The notes below the pieces were generated by a model. That model made no database searches, had not been told where the DNA came from, and saw only the letters and a program-made list of their open reading frames with translations. Shown here piece by piece: positions 7,846 to 16,710 of a stretch of 31,850 nt of DNA (its first letter is position 1; every line of letters starts with the position of its first letter). Source of the stretch: an uncultured Collinsella sp. (GTDB lineage Bacteria > Actinomycetota > Coriobacteriia > Coriobacteriales > Coriobacteriaceae). The stretch lies in NCBI GenBank assembly GCA_900757235.1, contig CAAENB010000131.1, forward strand, positions 1 through 31,850, read 5' to 3'. The position numbers were made by a program, and so were the translations under genes.

Positions 7846-8889
7846 TTAAAGCTCGACGGTCACCGAAGCGGGATCCTCCCCCACCAGCTCGGCCAGCATG
7901 GGAAGTGCCACGGTAAGCGTCTCGAGAATCGTTCCGTTGTTGGAGAAACCGGCGGCAGCGGGATGTCCGCCTCCGCCAAAGGTAGCAGCGATCTCGGACA
8001 CGTTGAGGTCGCCCTTGGAGCGCAGGTTGCCGCGCACCTTGGTATCGCCCTCAATGCCCTTCAGGAACAGACAGACCTCGACGCCCATCACCGAGCGCAC
8101 CACGTCAACCAGACCGTCGCACTCATCCGAGGTGACACCGCAGGCCTCAAGGTCACTCTGGTACGCGTAGCTATACGCGACGCGCCCGTGGGCCACTGTC
8201 TTAATGCGGCCCATAACGATGGACTTGAGGTGCAAAAACTCAACGCGCATGCTCTGGTAAACCTCGAGTGCCACACGCGCCGGATCGGCACCGTGGGCAA
8301 CCAGACGCGAGGCTGCATGGAACGCGGCTGCATCGGCGTTTTGGTACTGAAAACGACCGGTATCGGTAACCAAGCCACACAGCAGGCAGGTCGCAACGCC
8401 ATCACGTGCGACAATGCCGCAATTGTCCAAGAAGCGGTCGATGATCATGGCGCAGGCTGCAGCTTCGACGCGCCTCAGGCTGAGCTCGGCAAACTCCTCG
8501 CGCGCCGGATGGTGATCGAAGCACACCACATGCTTGGAGCGACGAAGCACCTCGGCGGAATTATTGAGACGCTCGACGACCGGCACGTCCACCGAGATGA
8601 ACAGGTCAGGATTGCCGGCATACGCAGATGCCGGTACCAGGCGATCGGAGCCTTCCATAAAGCGGTAGATGCGCGGAACCGGATCATCGTCTGCCAGCAG
8701 CAGGGCAATGTCCTTGTTAGGGAAAAACTTCATAAGCGAGAGGCCCAGACCCAACACGGAGCCCAGGGCGTCGCCATCGGGAGAAGTGTGTCCCGAAATC
8801 GCAATGGAGGACGCACCCTCGATGAGCTCGAAGATGCGTCGCTGAATATCTGCAGACTCGCACGAGGCGAGGTCGGCGGAATTAGTCAT
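7846..8889 (-). CDS. nrnA: DHH-family phosphoesterase, NrnA-like oligoribonuclease / pAp phosphatase
   Basis: This is a 347-residue cytoplasmic DHH/DHHA1 protein. The metal site is visible as GHTSPDGDALGS (motif I), FISVDVP (motif II), CFDHHPAREEF (the DHH motif) and GLVTDTGRFQY. The DHHA1 domain ends with the substrate-binding GGGGHPAAAGF. NrnA proteins degrade nano-RNA and dephosphorylate 3'-phosphoadenosine 5'-phosphate; in several Gram-positives they also cleave linear cyclic-dinucleotide products, and the sequence alone does not say which substrate dominates. It follows rbfA with an 8-nt overlap and has GGAGG 9 nt before its ATG. An rbfA-nrnA-truB order is common in Gram-positives. Confidence 0.93.
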   Translation of the reverse strand: MTNSADLASCESADIQRRIFELIEGASSIAISGHTSPDGDALGSVLGLGLSLMKFFPNKDIALLLADDDPVPRIYRFMEGSDRLVPASAYAGNPDLFISVDVPVVERLNNSAEVLRRSKHVVCFDHHPAREEFAELSLRRVEAAACAMIIDRFLDNCGIVARDGVATCLLCGLVTDTGRFQYQNADAAAFHAASRLVAHGADPARVALEVYQSMRVEFLHLKSIVMGRIKTVAHGRVAYSYAYQSDLEACGVTSDECDGLVDVVRSVMGVEVCLFLKGIEGDTKVRGNLRSKGDLNVSEIAATFGGGGHPAAAGFSNNGTILETLTVALPMLAELVGEDPASVTVEL

Positions 8890-9292
8890 CTAAAGCTGCC
8901 TCCTGGGCGGCATCCGCTATCGGATAGCCGTCCTCGTCCTTTTCGATCGCAAGCGTGGCGGGAACGTTTTCCAGCGCACGCGTGATGCGCTCGGCCTCAT
9001 CGGTCGAGCGATCGATGCGAAAATCGAGCTCGGGCGTAACACGCCAATCGAGCGAGCGAGCCAACAGGCTGCGAATACGGCCCTTAGCGCTTGCGAGCGC
9101 CTCCATGACCTCGTCGTAGCGGCTCGCATCGCACGACACGAACACACGCGCGAACGAACGGTCCACCGCGACCTCGACCGCGGTCAAAGTAACCAGGTCG
9201 AGACGCGGATCGGAAACCTCAAAGAGCAGGATATAACCGAGCTTCTCGCGAAGCTGCTCGCCCAGACGGCGGGTTGCCTGCGTTTGCTTCAT
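8882..9292 (-). CDS. rbfA: 30S ribosome-binding factor A
   Basis: This is a small protein of 136 residues with the RbfA KH-like fold pattern: RRLGEQLREKLGYILLFEVSDPRL, then VTLTAVEVAVDRSFARVFVS and a C-terminal RVTPELDFRID segment typical of the family. It binds the 30S subunit and helps mature the 5' end of 16S rRNA, notably in the cold. GGGGG lies 7 nt before the ATG. It follows infB by 11 nt and overlaps nrnA, so it belongs to the same operon. The acidic C-terminal tail (about 25 residues after LAIEKDEDG) is an extra seen in many longer RbfA proteins. Confidence 0.95.
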   Translation of the reverse strand: MKQTQATRRLGEQLREKLGYILLFEVSDPRLDLVTLTAVEVAVDRSFARVFVSCDASRYDEVMEALASAKGRIRSLLARSLDWRVTPELDFRIDRSTDEAERITRALENVPATLAIEKDEDGYPIADAAQEAALDD

Positions 9293-9303
9293 AGCGCTAC
9301 CCC

Positions 9304-12018
9304 CTACTCGGTACGGGCAACCTGGTCGATACGGTAACCCTCGATCTGGTCGCCGGGCTTGATGTCCTGGAAGTTCTCCAGGCCAATGCCGCCCTCGGAA
9401 CCGCTCTTGAGGCTCTTGGCCTCGTCCTTGTAGTGACGCATCGAGGCGATCTTGCCGTTGAAGACCACGATGCCGTCGCGCACCAGACGCACGGAATCGG
9501 TCGCGGCGATCTCGCCCTCTTCGACGCGGACACCGGCGGCGATACCGACTTTAGGCACCTTGAAGGTGTCCAGGACGGTCGCGGTACCCGTGGAGACCTC
9601 GACCTCGGTGGGCTTGAGCATGCCGATACGGGCAGCGTCGAGCTCCTCGAGGCACTTGTAGATGACGTCGTAGCAACGGATCTCGACGCCCTCGCGCTCG
9701 GCGGCGGAACGCGCCTTACCGTCGGGGCGGACACCAAAGCCGATGATGATGGCGTTGGAGGCGTCGGCCAGGACGACGTCGGTCTCGTTGATGGCACCAA
9801 CGGCGGAGTGGATCGTGTTGATGCGAACCTCGGACTGATCCATCTTGTCGAGCGAGTCCTGAAGGGCCTCGATGGAACCCTGGACGTCGGCCTTGATGAT
9901 CAGGTTGAGCTCCTTGACCTCGGCGTCGGCAATGGTCTCGAAGAGGTTCTCGAGCGTGACGTGCTTGACGCGGCTCTGCTCCTCGATACGGGCCTTGAGT
10001 GAACGCTCATCGGCCAGGGCGCGAGCCTCGCGCTCGTCCTCGAAAACGCGGAACTCGTCGCCGGCGTTGGGCACGGACTGCAGGCCCAGGATCTCGACGG
10101 CGTCGGAAGGACCGGCCTCGGTGACGGCGTTGCCCTTGGGATCGAGCATGGCGCGGACGCGACCGTAGGTAAGGCCGGCGACCAGCGTATCGCCCACGTG
10201 CAGGGTACCGCGGGTCACGAGCACCGTGGCAACCGAACCGCGGCCCTTGTCGAGCTTAGCCTCGAGGACGTTACCGGAGGCAAAAGTGTCGGGGTTGGCC
10301 TTGAGCTCGAGCACGTCGGCCTGGAGCAGCACGGTCTCGAGCAGGTCGTCGATACCGATCTTCTGCTTGGCCGAGATGTTGACGAACATGTTCTGTCCGC
10401 CCCACTCCTCGGGGATGATGCCGTACTCGGTGAGCTCCTGGCGCACGCGGTCGGGGTTGGCACCCGGCTTATCGATCTTGTTGACGGCGACGACGATGGG
10501 TACGCCGGCGGCCTTGGCGTGATTGATCGACTCGATGGTCTGGGGCATGACGCCGTCGTCGGCGGCCACGATCAGAATGACGATGTCGGTCACCTTGGCA
10601 CCACGGGCACGCATGGCCGTAAAGGTGGCGTGGCCAGGGGTATCGATGAAGGTGATCTTGCGGTCGTTGATCATGACCTGCGAAGCGCCGATGGCCTGGG
10701 TAATGCCGCCCGCCTCGCCGGCAGCGACGCCGGTGTGACGGATGGCGTCGAGCAGCGACGTCTTACCGTGGTCGACGTGGCCCATGACGGTGACGACCGG
10801 TGCGCGCGGCTTAAGGTCGGCGGGATCGTCGTAGAACGAGAAGGTGTTCTCCTCCTCGGGGGTGATGATCTTGATCTGACGACCCAGGTCGTCGGCAACG
10901 AGCTCGACGAGGTCGTCGGACATGGACTGCGTCATGGTTAGCGGCGTGCCCAGCAGGAACAGGCGCTTGATGATGTCGTTGGCCGGAACGTCGAGCGCCT
11001 CGGCGAGCTCCTGAACGGTAACGCCCTGGGAAACCTTGATGGCGTCGAGCTCCTCGGGGTTCACGCCCTGGGCCAGCGCCTCCTCTATCTTGCGCTCCTC
11101 CTGAGCCTTGGCAGCCTCGCGCTCGCGCTTCTCCTTGCGCTTCTTGCGGCGACCGGTGGACTCGCGAGAGGCCTCCTCGACGGCGGCACGAGCCTCCTCG
11201 AGCACCTTCTCACGGCTGTACTCCTCGGCCTCGCGAGCCATACGGCTGTAGTGGTCCTCTTCGTTGTTGTGACCGCCCTTGCGCTTCTTGCCCTTGCCCT
11301 GCCTATCGGGGTTGGGGAAGTCCATGCCGGCAGCGACGTTGTTGCTGGCGTTGGTGCGATGGCTGTGCGGACGGCTCTCGGAGGCGTTGCGATCGGAGTT
11401 ATTGTCGGAGGCGTTGCGATCGTTACGACGGCCACCGCGGCGGTCGTTGTTGCCGCCACGACGGTTACCGCGCTCGGCGGCGCGCTCGGCTTTGGCCTTG
11501 TCCTCGGCGTCCTTCTTCTCCTTGAGCACGGTCTCCTGTGCGGCGATCTGGTCGAGCAGCGAACGGAAGCGCGAACCGGAGTCGGAAGCGGGAACGGCGC
11601 GGCGCTGGGCCTCGCGGGCAGCCTCCTCCTTCTCGCGAGCAAGGCGCTCCTGCTCGGCCTTCTTCTTGGCCTCGGCCTCGGCGCGGGCGGCCTCCTCGGC
11701 AGCCTGGGCTGCGGCAAACTGGCGGCGTTCCTCCTCGCGTGCCTTCTCGGCAGCGATGCGCTCGCGCTCGGCCTCGGCGGCGCGAGCGGCCTCCTCGGCG
11801 GCAGCTGCCTGCTCCTCGGCCTGCTTGGCGGCCTCGACTTCCTGAGCACGGGCCTCGATCACCGAGGCGAGCTGCTTGCGGACCATGGCGACATAGGCAT
11901 CCTCCAAGGTGGAGGAAGCGGACTTAGCGGGAATCTTCATTTCGGCGAGATGACCCATAAGTTCCTTGGAGGTCATGCCGAACTCTTTGGCCAGGGTGGA
12001 CACACGGACTTTTGCCAT
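9304..12018 (-). CDS. infB: Translation initiation factor IF-2
   Basis: This 904-residue GTPase places initiator fMet-tRNA on the 30S subunit and promotes subunit joining. Residues 1-50 form the IF2N domain (VRVSTLAKEFGMTSKELMGHL). A long, highly charged Ala/Glu/Lys/Arg region to about residue 300 is likely an extended or coiled-coil linker with Asn/Arg-rich patches. A second IF2N-like domain follows, then the GTP-binding domain from about residue 407: VMGHVDHGKTSLLD (G1), GGITQAIG (G2), DTPGHATFTAMRARG (G3), NKIDKPGAN (G4) and SAKQKIGID (G5). Domains II-IV close the protein. AGGTGA precedes the ATG. It follows nusA by 91 nt; the ylxR gene often found there is absent. Confidence 0.97.
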   Translation of the reverse strand: MAKVRVSTLAKEFGMTSKELMGHLAEMKIPAKSASSTLEDAYVAMVRKQLASVIEARAQEVEAAKQAEEQAAAAEEAARAAEAERERIAAEKAREEERRQFAAAQAAEEAARAEAEAKKKAEQERLAREKEEAAREAQRRAVPASDSGSRFRSLLDQIAAQETVLKEKKDAEDKAKAERAAERGNRRGGNNDRRGGRRNDRNASDNNSDRNASESRPHSHRTNASNNVAAGMDFPNPDRQGKGKKRKGGHNNEEDHYSRMAREAEEYSREKVLEEARAAVEEASRESTGRRKKRKEKREREAAKAQEERKIEEALAQGVNPEELDAIKVSQGVTVQELAEALDVPANDIIKRLFLLGTPLTMTQSMSDDLVELVADDLGRQIKIITPEEENTFSFYDDPADLKPRAPVVTVMGHVDHGKTSLLDAIRHTGVAAGEAGGITQAIGASQVMINDRKITFIDTPGHATFTAMRARGAKVTDIVILIVAADDGVMPQTIESINHAKAAGVPIVVAVNKIDKPGANPDRVRQELTEYGIIPEEWGGQNMFVNISAKQKIGIDDLLETVLLQADVLELKANPDTFASGNVLEAKLDKGRGSVATVLVTRGTLHVGDTLVAGLTYGRVRAMLDPKGNAVTEAGPSDAVEILGLQSVPNAGDEFRVFEDEREARALADERSLKARIEEQSRVKHVTLENLFETIADAEVKELNLIIKADVQGSIEALQDSLDKMDQSEVRINTIHSAVGAINETDVVLADASNAIIIGFGVRPDGKARSAAEREGVEIRCYDVIYKCLEELDAARIGMLKPTEVEVSTGTATVLDTFKVPKVGIAAGVRVEEGEIAATDSVRLVRDGIVVFNGKIASMRHYKDEAKSLKSGSEGGIGLENFQDIKPGDQIEGYRIDQVARTE

Positions 12019-12079
12019 ATGACTTCACCTACCCTTTCTGGCACCTTGGGTGCCTAGAGACTGAACGAGCGTGGGAGAT

Positions 12080-12100
12080 GCGCCGGGACCTGCCCGGCGC
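12080..12100. other. GC-rich hairpin between nusA and infB
   Basis: GCGCCGGG and CCCGGCGC form an 8-bp all-GC stem with a 5-nt loop, beginning 9 nt after the nusA stop. It has no T tract, so it is more likely a processing, stability or partial attenuation element than a full terminator. Confidence 0.4.
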
Positions 12101-12109
12101 GACCGCGCG

Positions 12110-13357
12110 CTAGATCAGGTCCTCCGCATCATCGAAGGCGTCGGTGTCGTGGACACCGCAGAAACGGGAGCCGGGACGGGCCTGGTTGCGGCACTGGATG
12201 CCGTCCTCGGACACGTACTCGCAGCGGCGGACGTCCTCGTCCTCCTCATCACCGATCAGGTCGGCGGCGGGCTCCTCGTGAACGGGAACGTTCTTGAGGA
12301 TGTCGGCGGCAAGCGTCTCGGACTTAATGTCGATGTGCCAGCCGGTCAGGCGCGCGGCGAGGCGGGCGTTCTGGCCCTCCTTGCCGATGGCGAGGGACAG
12401 CTGGTCGTCGGGCACGATGACGCCGGCGTAGGCCTTCTCCTCGTCGATGAGGACGCGGGTGACCTTAGCGGGCGACAGGGCGTTGGCGACGTAGACGGCA
12501 GGATCGGCATCCCACAGGATGACGTCGACGCGCTCACCACGGAGCTCGCCCACGACAGCGCGAACACGGCTGCCCTTGGGGCCGACGCAGGCACCCACGG
12601 GATCCAGACGGTCGTCGAGCGAGTGGACGGCAACCTTGGAACGCTGGCCGGGCTCGCGGGCGATTGACTTGATCTGGACGGTGCCCTCATAGATCTCGGG
12701 CACCTCCTGCTCAAACAGACGACGCATGAGCTCGGGGTGGGTGCGGGAGATGACGATCGGCGGACGGCTGTGCTCGCCGCGAACCGGCTGCAGGTTGGAG
12801 TTGGGGTCGCGGACGTCGATGATCACGGCTTTGATATGCTGGTTGTGCAGGTAGCGCTCGCCCATCGGACGCTCGTTGCGCTCGTTCTCGTAACGACGCT
12901 GATCGAAGTGCGGCAGCTCGGCCTCGACGCCTTCGCGAATCTTGACGATCGTGAAGTCGGGCGTGGACTGCAGCACGGTACCGCTGATGAGGTCACCGAT
13001 GCGGCCGGAGAACTCCTCGTAGATCTGCTCGCGGGCGGAGTTACGCACGATGGCGTTGATCTCGGCCTTGGCGTGCTGGGCAGCGATGCGGCTCGTGTTC
13101 TTGGGGGTGACGTCGATCTCCTCGAACTCGGTGAAGTTGCCCTCCTCGTCCATGGAATCGTCGATCGGCTCCAGGCGGTAGACGTAGATCTTGCCGGTTG
13201 TGCGGTCGATGGTCACCTTAGCGCCCCACTCAAGATGCAGGATCTCGGCATAGCTCTTGGCGAGCGACTGCTCCAGGCGGTCGATCAGGTAGAGCTGGTC
13301 GATGTGCTTGTCCTGGCAAAGCTCCATCAGGGCGGACATCATGTCGGATGCTGCCAT
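12110..13357 (-). CDS. nusA: Transcription termination/antitermination factor NusA with a Cys-His tail
   Basis: This 415-residue RNA polymerase-associated factor controls pausing, termination and antitermination. Order of domains: the N-terminal RNAP-binding domain, an S1 domain (GDLISGTVLQSTPDFTIVK), then two KH domains (GQRSKVAVHSLDDRLDPVGA with GSRVRAVVGELRGERVDVI, and LAIGKEGQNARLAARLTGW). Instead of the acidic repeats of E. coli there is a short tail with C379, C389, C400 and H403 (CEYVSEDGIQC, RFCGVH), which looks like a small zinc-binding knuckle. The gene starts 1 nt after rimP, with a purine-rich AAGGAAGGAAAG as ribosome site. The likely regulation is by the leader upstream of rimP; NusA is known to autoregulate its operon in E. 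coli, but that is only an analogy here. Confidence 0.96.
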   Translation of the reverse strand: MAASDMMSALMELCQDKHIDQLYLIDRLEQSLAKSYAEILHLEWGAKVTIDRTTGKIYVYRLEPIDDSMDEEGNFTEFEEIDVTPKNTSRIAAQHAKAEINAIVRNSAREQIYEEFSGRIGDLISGTVLQSTPDFTIVKIREGVEAELPHFDQRRYENERNERPMGERYLHNQHIKAVIIDVRDPNSNLQPVRGEHSRPPIVISRTHPELMRRLFEQEVPEIYEGTVQIKSIAREPGQRSKVAVHSLDDRLDPVGACVGPKGSRVRAVVGELRGERVDVILWDADPAVYVANALSPAKVTRVLIDEEKAYAGVIVPDDQLSLAIGKEGQNARLAARLTGWHIDIKSETLAADILKNVPVHEEPAADLIGDEEDEDVRRCEYVSEDGIQCRNQARPGSRFCGVHDTDAFDDAEDLI

Positions 13358-13358
13358 C

Positions 13359-13853
13359 TTACTTTCCTTCCTTCGCGGGCTTGAAGTCGTAGGTGGGCTT
13401 CAACTTGCACTTTTTAACATCAGAGAAATCGAGGGTGACGGAATCGCCGTCCTCGAGCTCGAGGGTCACGTCGGTCTCGGTCGCAGCGGCAATCTTGCCG
13501 GCGTACTTACGACGGCCCTCGGTAGCGGTGGAGGTGAGCTCACAGTTCTCGCCAACAAAGCGGGCAAAGTCGCACGGGCGGCGCAGCGGGCGCGCCATGC
13601 CCGGGCTCGACACCTCAAGCGTATAGCTCGAAGAGATGGGGTCGAGTTCCTCAATCACATCGCCGACCCACTTGGTGTTGGCCGTGACGTCGTTGAGAGA
13701 CAGGCTCTGACCCTCGGCACCCTCGATACGCACGCGCACGCAGGGGGCCTTGGTGGCGCCCACGAGCTCGACGTCGACGATGTCGACATCGTGCTGGGGG
13801 GCGACGGCCTCGAGCGCGTCAATGATCGCCTGCTCGGTCTTGGTCTTGACCAT
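13359..13853 (-). CDS. rimP: Ribosome maturation factor RimP
   Basis: This protein of 164 residues is needed for 30S subunit maturation. The family pattern is visible: a central VDVELVGATKAPCVRVRIEG, then the highly conserved YTLEVSSPGMARPLRRPCDF, and a C-terminal SH3-like barrel with FSDVKKCKLKP. The open frame extends 64 codons further upstream, but that stretch runs through the promoter and the leader hairpin. The ATG at 13853 has GGAGG 7 nt upstream and gives the normal length, so it is taken as the start. It is the first gene of the rimP-nusA-infB operon. Confidence 0.95.
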   Translation of the reverse strand: MVKTKTEQAIIDALEAVAPQHDVDIVDVELVGATKAPCVRVRIEGAEGQSLSLNDVTANTKWVGDVIEELDPISSSYTLEVSSPGMARPLRRPCDFARFVGENCELTSTATEGRRKYAGKIAAATETDVTLELEDGDSVTLDFSDVKKCKLKPTYDFKPAKEGK

Positions 13854-13873
13854 TGCGGCACCTCCATCCATAC

Positions 13874-13906
13874 AAAAAAGAAGCGGGGCCGAAACCCCAC
13901 TTCTTT
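13874..13906 (-). terminator. Intrinsic terminator in the rimP leader (candidate attenuator)
   Basis: In the minus-strand RNA, AAAGAAGUGGGG pairs with CCCCGCUUCUUU through 12 bp (one is U-G) around UUUCGG, then U residues follow. On the plus strand the wobble becomes a C-A mismatch, so the element is built for the minus transcript. It lies between the rimP promoter and the rimP ribosome site. Confidence 0.75.
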
Positions 13907-13931
13907 CAATTACAACTTCATTTGCAAGCAA

Positions 13932-13960
13932 ACTATACCAATACCTGCACAAACGTGCAA
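13932..13960 (-). promoter_or_regulatory. Promoter of the rimP-nusA-infB operon
   Basis: On the minus strand TTGCAC (13955-13960) and TATAGT (13932-13937) are separated by exactly 17 bp. Transcription should start near 13925, giving a leader of about 70 nt that contains the terminator hairpin. Confidence 0.75.
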
Positions 13961-14047
13961 GCACAGTACGAATCTGCAGGTCAGCGTGCGCACAGCTTCT
14001 CCACAAGAATAGGACAATTGACCGCAAGCACTTGGTCGGGCACACGC

Positions 14048-14085
14048 AAGACGAGGGGCGACCCAGCCGGATCGTCCCTCGTCTT
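14048..14085 (-). terminator. Hairpin after leuS, probable terminator
   Basis: AAGACGAGGG (14048-14057) and CCCTCGTCTT (14076-14085) form a perfect 10-bp stem with an 18-nt loop, 26 nt after the leuS stop. The T tract is weak, so the call rests mainly on position and stem strength. Confidence 0.45.
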
Positions 14086-14111
14086 TAATGCGTCAGCTAA
14101 GCGCGCAGTGC

Positions 14112-16688
14112 TTACTTGACCACCAGGTTGACCAGCTTGCCGGGTACGCAGATGGCCTTGACGACCGTCTTGCCCTCGAGCCACTTGGCGACGGCTTCCT
14201 CAGCGGCAGCCTGCATCTCCTCGTTGGAGGCGTCGCGGGCGACGTCGATGCGGCCGCGGACCTTGCCGAGCACCTGTACGACGATCTGCACCGTGTCCTC
14301 GATGGACTCGGCCAAGTCGAACTCGGGCCAGGCGGCGGTGTAGGCATTGCCCTCGCAGCCGAGCGCCTCATGCCACAGCTCGTCGGCCCAGAACGGGCAG
14401 ATGGGGGCAAGGACGCTCACGATATCCTTAGCCACGCCGTAGCACATCGCCTTGTCACGGGAAGCGCCCTCAGTAGCATTGAGGTAAGCACTCGCGGCAT
14501 TGACGAGTTCCATGACGGCCGAGATGGCGGTGTTGAACTGGCCTCGGTCAAAGTCCTCGGTGCACTTGGCGATAGTGCGGTGACGCTCGCGATAGAGCTT
14601 CATCGCGGTCTCGTCGAGCGCGGACTTGTCGAAGGCCACGTTGGCGTCGCCGGACTGGACGAGCTGCCAAACGATACGCCAGGCGCGCTTAATGAAGCGG
14701 TTGGCGCCCTCAACGGCCTTGGGATCCCAGTCGAAGTCCTTCTCGGGCGGGGCGATAAACAGGATCGCCAGACGCATGGTGTCGGCGCCGTAGGGCTCGA
14801 TGACCGAGCTCGGGGGCACGACGTTGCCCTTGGACTTGGACATGGTGTCGCCGTTCTCGTCCTTAACCATGCCCTGGCACAGCAGGTTGGTGAAGGGCTC
14901 GTCCACACTCAGCAGGCCCAGGTCGCGCAGCGCCTTGGTAAAGAAGCGGCTGTAGAGCAGGTGCAAAATGGCGTGCTCGATGCCGCCGATGTAGTTATCG
15001 ACGGGCATCCAACGGTCGGCGGCTTCGCGGGAGAAGGGCAGCTCGGTGTTGTGCGGGTCGGTATAGCGCAGGTAATACCAGCTGGAGCAGGTAAAGGTGT
15101 CCATGGTATCGGTCTCGCGCTTGGCCGGGCGGCCGCAGACCGGGCAGGTGGTCTCGTAGAAGTCCTTGCACTCGGCAAGCGTCTCGCCGGCGCCCAGGTC
15201 CAGGTTCTCGGGCAGCGTCACCGGCAGCTGATCCTCGGGCACGGGCACAATACCGCAGTGCTCGCAGTGAATGGCCGGGATGGGGTTGCCCCAATAACGC
15301 TGGCGGCTGATGAGCCAGTCGCGCAGGCGGAACTCGACCTTGCGACGACCGCAGCCCATGGCCTCGAGGTCGGCCACGATCGCAGCCTCGCCCTCGGAGT
15401 GCTTACCGCCGCGCATGCCGGTGTACTTGCCGGACTGGACGAGCGTGCCCTCGGCAGCGTGGGCGCAATCCCAGTCGACGGTCTCGGCATGGAAGGTATC
15501 GATGGTCTCGCCGCTGGCCTCGACGGCAGCGCGATCATCGTCGTCCAAGATGATCGGCACGATCGGCAGATCATACTTGCGGGCAAACTCAAAGTCGCGC
15601 TGGTCGCCGCAGGGAACGGCCATGACGGCGCCGGTGCCGTAGTCAGCCACGACGTAGTCGGCAACCCACACGGGGACCTTTTCGCCGTTAACGGGGTTCA
15701 CCACGTAGCGGCCGGTAAAGGCACCGTGCTTCTCGAGAGTGCCCTGGGCACGCTCGACGGCAGAAATGTGCTTGGAGTCCTCAACGATCTTGGTGACGGC
15801 CGCCTCGTACTCCGTGCCCTCGACGAGCTCGTGCAGACGGGCGTACTCGGGAGCCAGGACAAAGAAGGAGACGCCAAAGAGCGTGTCGGCGCGCGTGGTG
15901 AAGACGGTGATCTTGCCCTCGTCGCCCTCGATGGGCTCGCCATCGGCATCGCACAGGGTAAAGTCGACCTCGGCGCCCTCAGAGCGACCGATCCAGTTGG
16001 CCTGCATCTGCTTGACGCGCTCGGGCCAGCCGGGGAGCTTCTCCAGGTCGTCGAGCAGCTCCTGGGAGTACTCGGTGATCTTGTAGTACCACTGCTCAAG
16101 GTCGCGCTTCTCGGGCTCGGTGCCGCAACGCCAGCACTTGCCCTCGGTCACCTGCTCGTTAGCCAAAACGGTCTTGCAGGTGGGGCACCAGTTAACCGGA
16201 TTCTTCTTACGATAGACCAGGCCCTTTTCCCACATCTTCTCAAAGATCCACTGGCCCCAGCGATAGTAGTCGGGGCTGCAGGTCTTGACCATGCGATCCA
16301 GATCGTAGGAGAAACCCATGCGCTTCATCGTGGCGAGCGCCTGGTCCATGTTCTTATACGTCCAGGCGGCAGCCTGCGTGTTGTGCTTGATGGCAGCGTT
16401 CTCAGCGGGCAGGCCAAAGGCGTCAAAGCCGATGGGGTGCAGCACGTCAAAGCCGCGCATGCGGGCCTGACGGGCCATGGCATCGCCGATGGTGTAGTTG
16501 CGCGCGTGGCCCATGTGCAGGTCGCCCGACGGATACGGGAACATTTCGAGCACGTACTTCTTGGGCTTGCTGGCGTCGGTGTCGACGGCAAAGAGGTTGG
16601 AGTCCTCCCAGGCCTTCATCCACTTGGACTCAATGGCCTGCGCGTCGTAAGCAGGGATCTCATCCTTATGATCTGTGCAATCGCACAT
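14112..16688 (-). CDS. leuS: Leucyl-tRNA synthetase
   Basis: This 858-residue class I synthetase charges tRNA-Leu. The HIGH motif is HMGH within MFPYPSGDLHMGHARNY near the N-terminus, and the KMSKS motif is MSKSKGNVV. A zinc-ribbon insert is seen in WCPTCKTVL and CWRCGTEP, and the CP1 editing domain carries TTRADTLFGVSF. The anticodon-binding and C-terminal domains complete a full-length bacterial LeuRS. The ATG at 16688 is chosen because AAGGAG lies 5 nt before it. The frame stays open 59 codons further upstream, but those codons run through the leader palindrome. It has its own probable promoter and follows guaB, from which a strong hairpin separates it. Confidence 0.97.
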   Translation of the reverse strand: MCDCTDHKDEIPAYDAQAIESKWMKAWEDSNLFAVDTDASKPKKYVLEMFPYPSGDLHMGHARNYTIGDAMARQARMRGFDVLHPIGFDAFGLPAENAAIKHNTQAAAWTYKNMDQALATMKRMGFSYDLDRMVKTCSPDYYRWGQWIFEKMWEKGLVYRKKNPVNWCPTCKTVLANEQVTEGKCWRCGTEPEKRDLEQWYYKITEYSQELLDDLEKLPGWPERVKQMQANWIGRSEGAEVDFTLCDADGEPIEGDEGKITVFTTRADTLFGVSFFVLAPEYARLHELVEGTEYEAAVTKIVEDSKHISAVERAQGTLEKHGAFTGRYVVNPVNGEKVPVWVADYVVADYGTGAVMAVPCGDQRDFEFARKYDLPIVPIILDDDDRAAVEASGETIDTFHAETVDWDCAHAAEGTLVQSGKYTGMRGGKHSEGEAAIVADLEAMGCGRRKVEFRLRDWLISRQRYWGNPIPAIHCEHCGIVPVPEDQLPVTLPENLDLGAGETLAECKDFYETTCPVCGRPAKRETDTMDTFTCSSWYYLRYTDPHNTELPFSREAADRWMPVDNYIGGIEHAILHLLYSRFFTKALRDLGLLSVDEPFTNLLCQGMVKDENGDTMSKSKGNVVPPSSVIEPYGADTMRLAILFIAPPEKDFDWDPKAVEGANRFIKRAWRIVWQLVQSGDANVAFDKSALDETAMKLYRERHRTIAKCTEDFDRGQFNTAISAVMELVNAASAYLNATEGASRDKAMCYGVAKDIVSVLAPICPFWADELWHEALGCEGNAYTAAWPEFDLAESIEDTVQIVVQVLGKVRGRIDVARDASNEEMQAAAEEAVAKWLEGKTVVKAICVPGKLVNLVVK

Positions 16689-16710
16689 ATCAGCTCCTTT
16701 AATCTTGCTG

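Noticed and set aside
13854..14045. 64-codon N-terminal extension of rimP
   Set aside because: It covers the promoter and terminator hairpin; the ATG at 13853 has GGAGG at the right distance.
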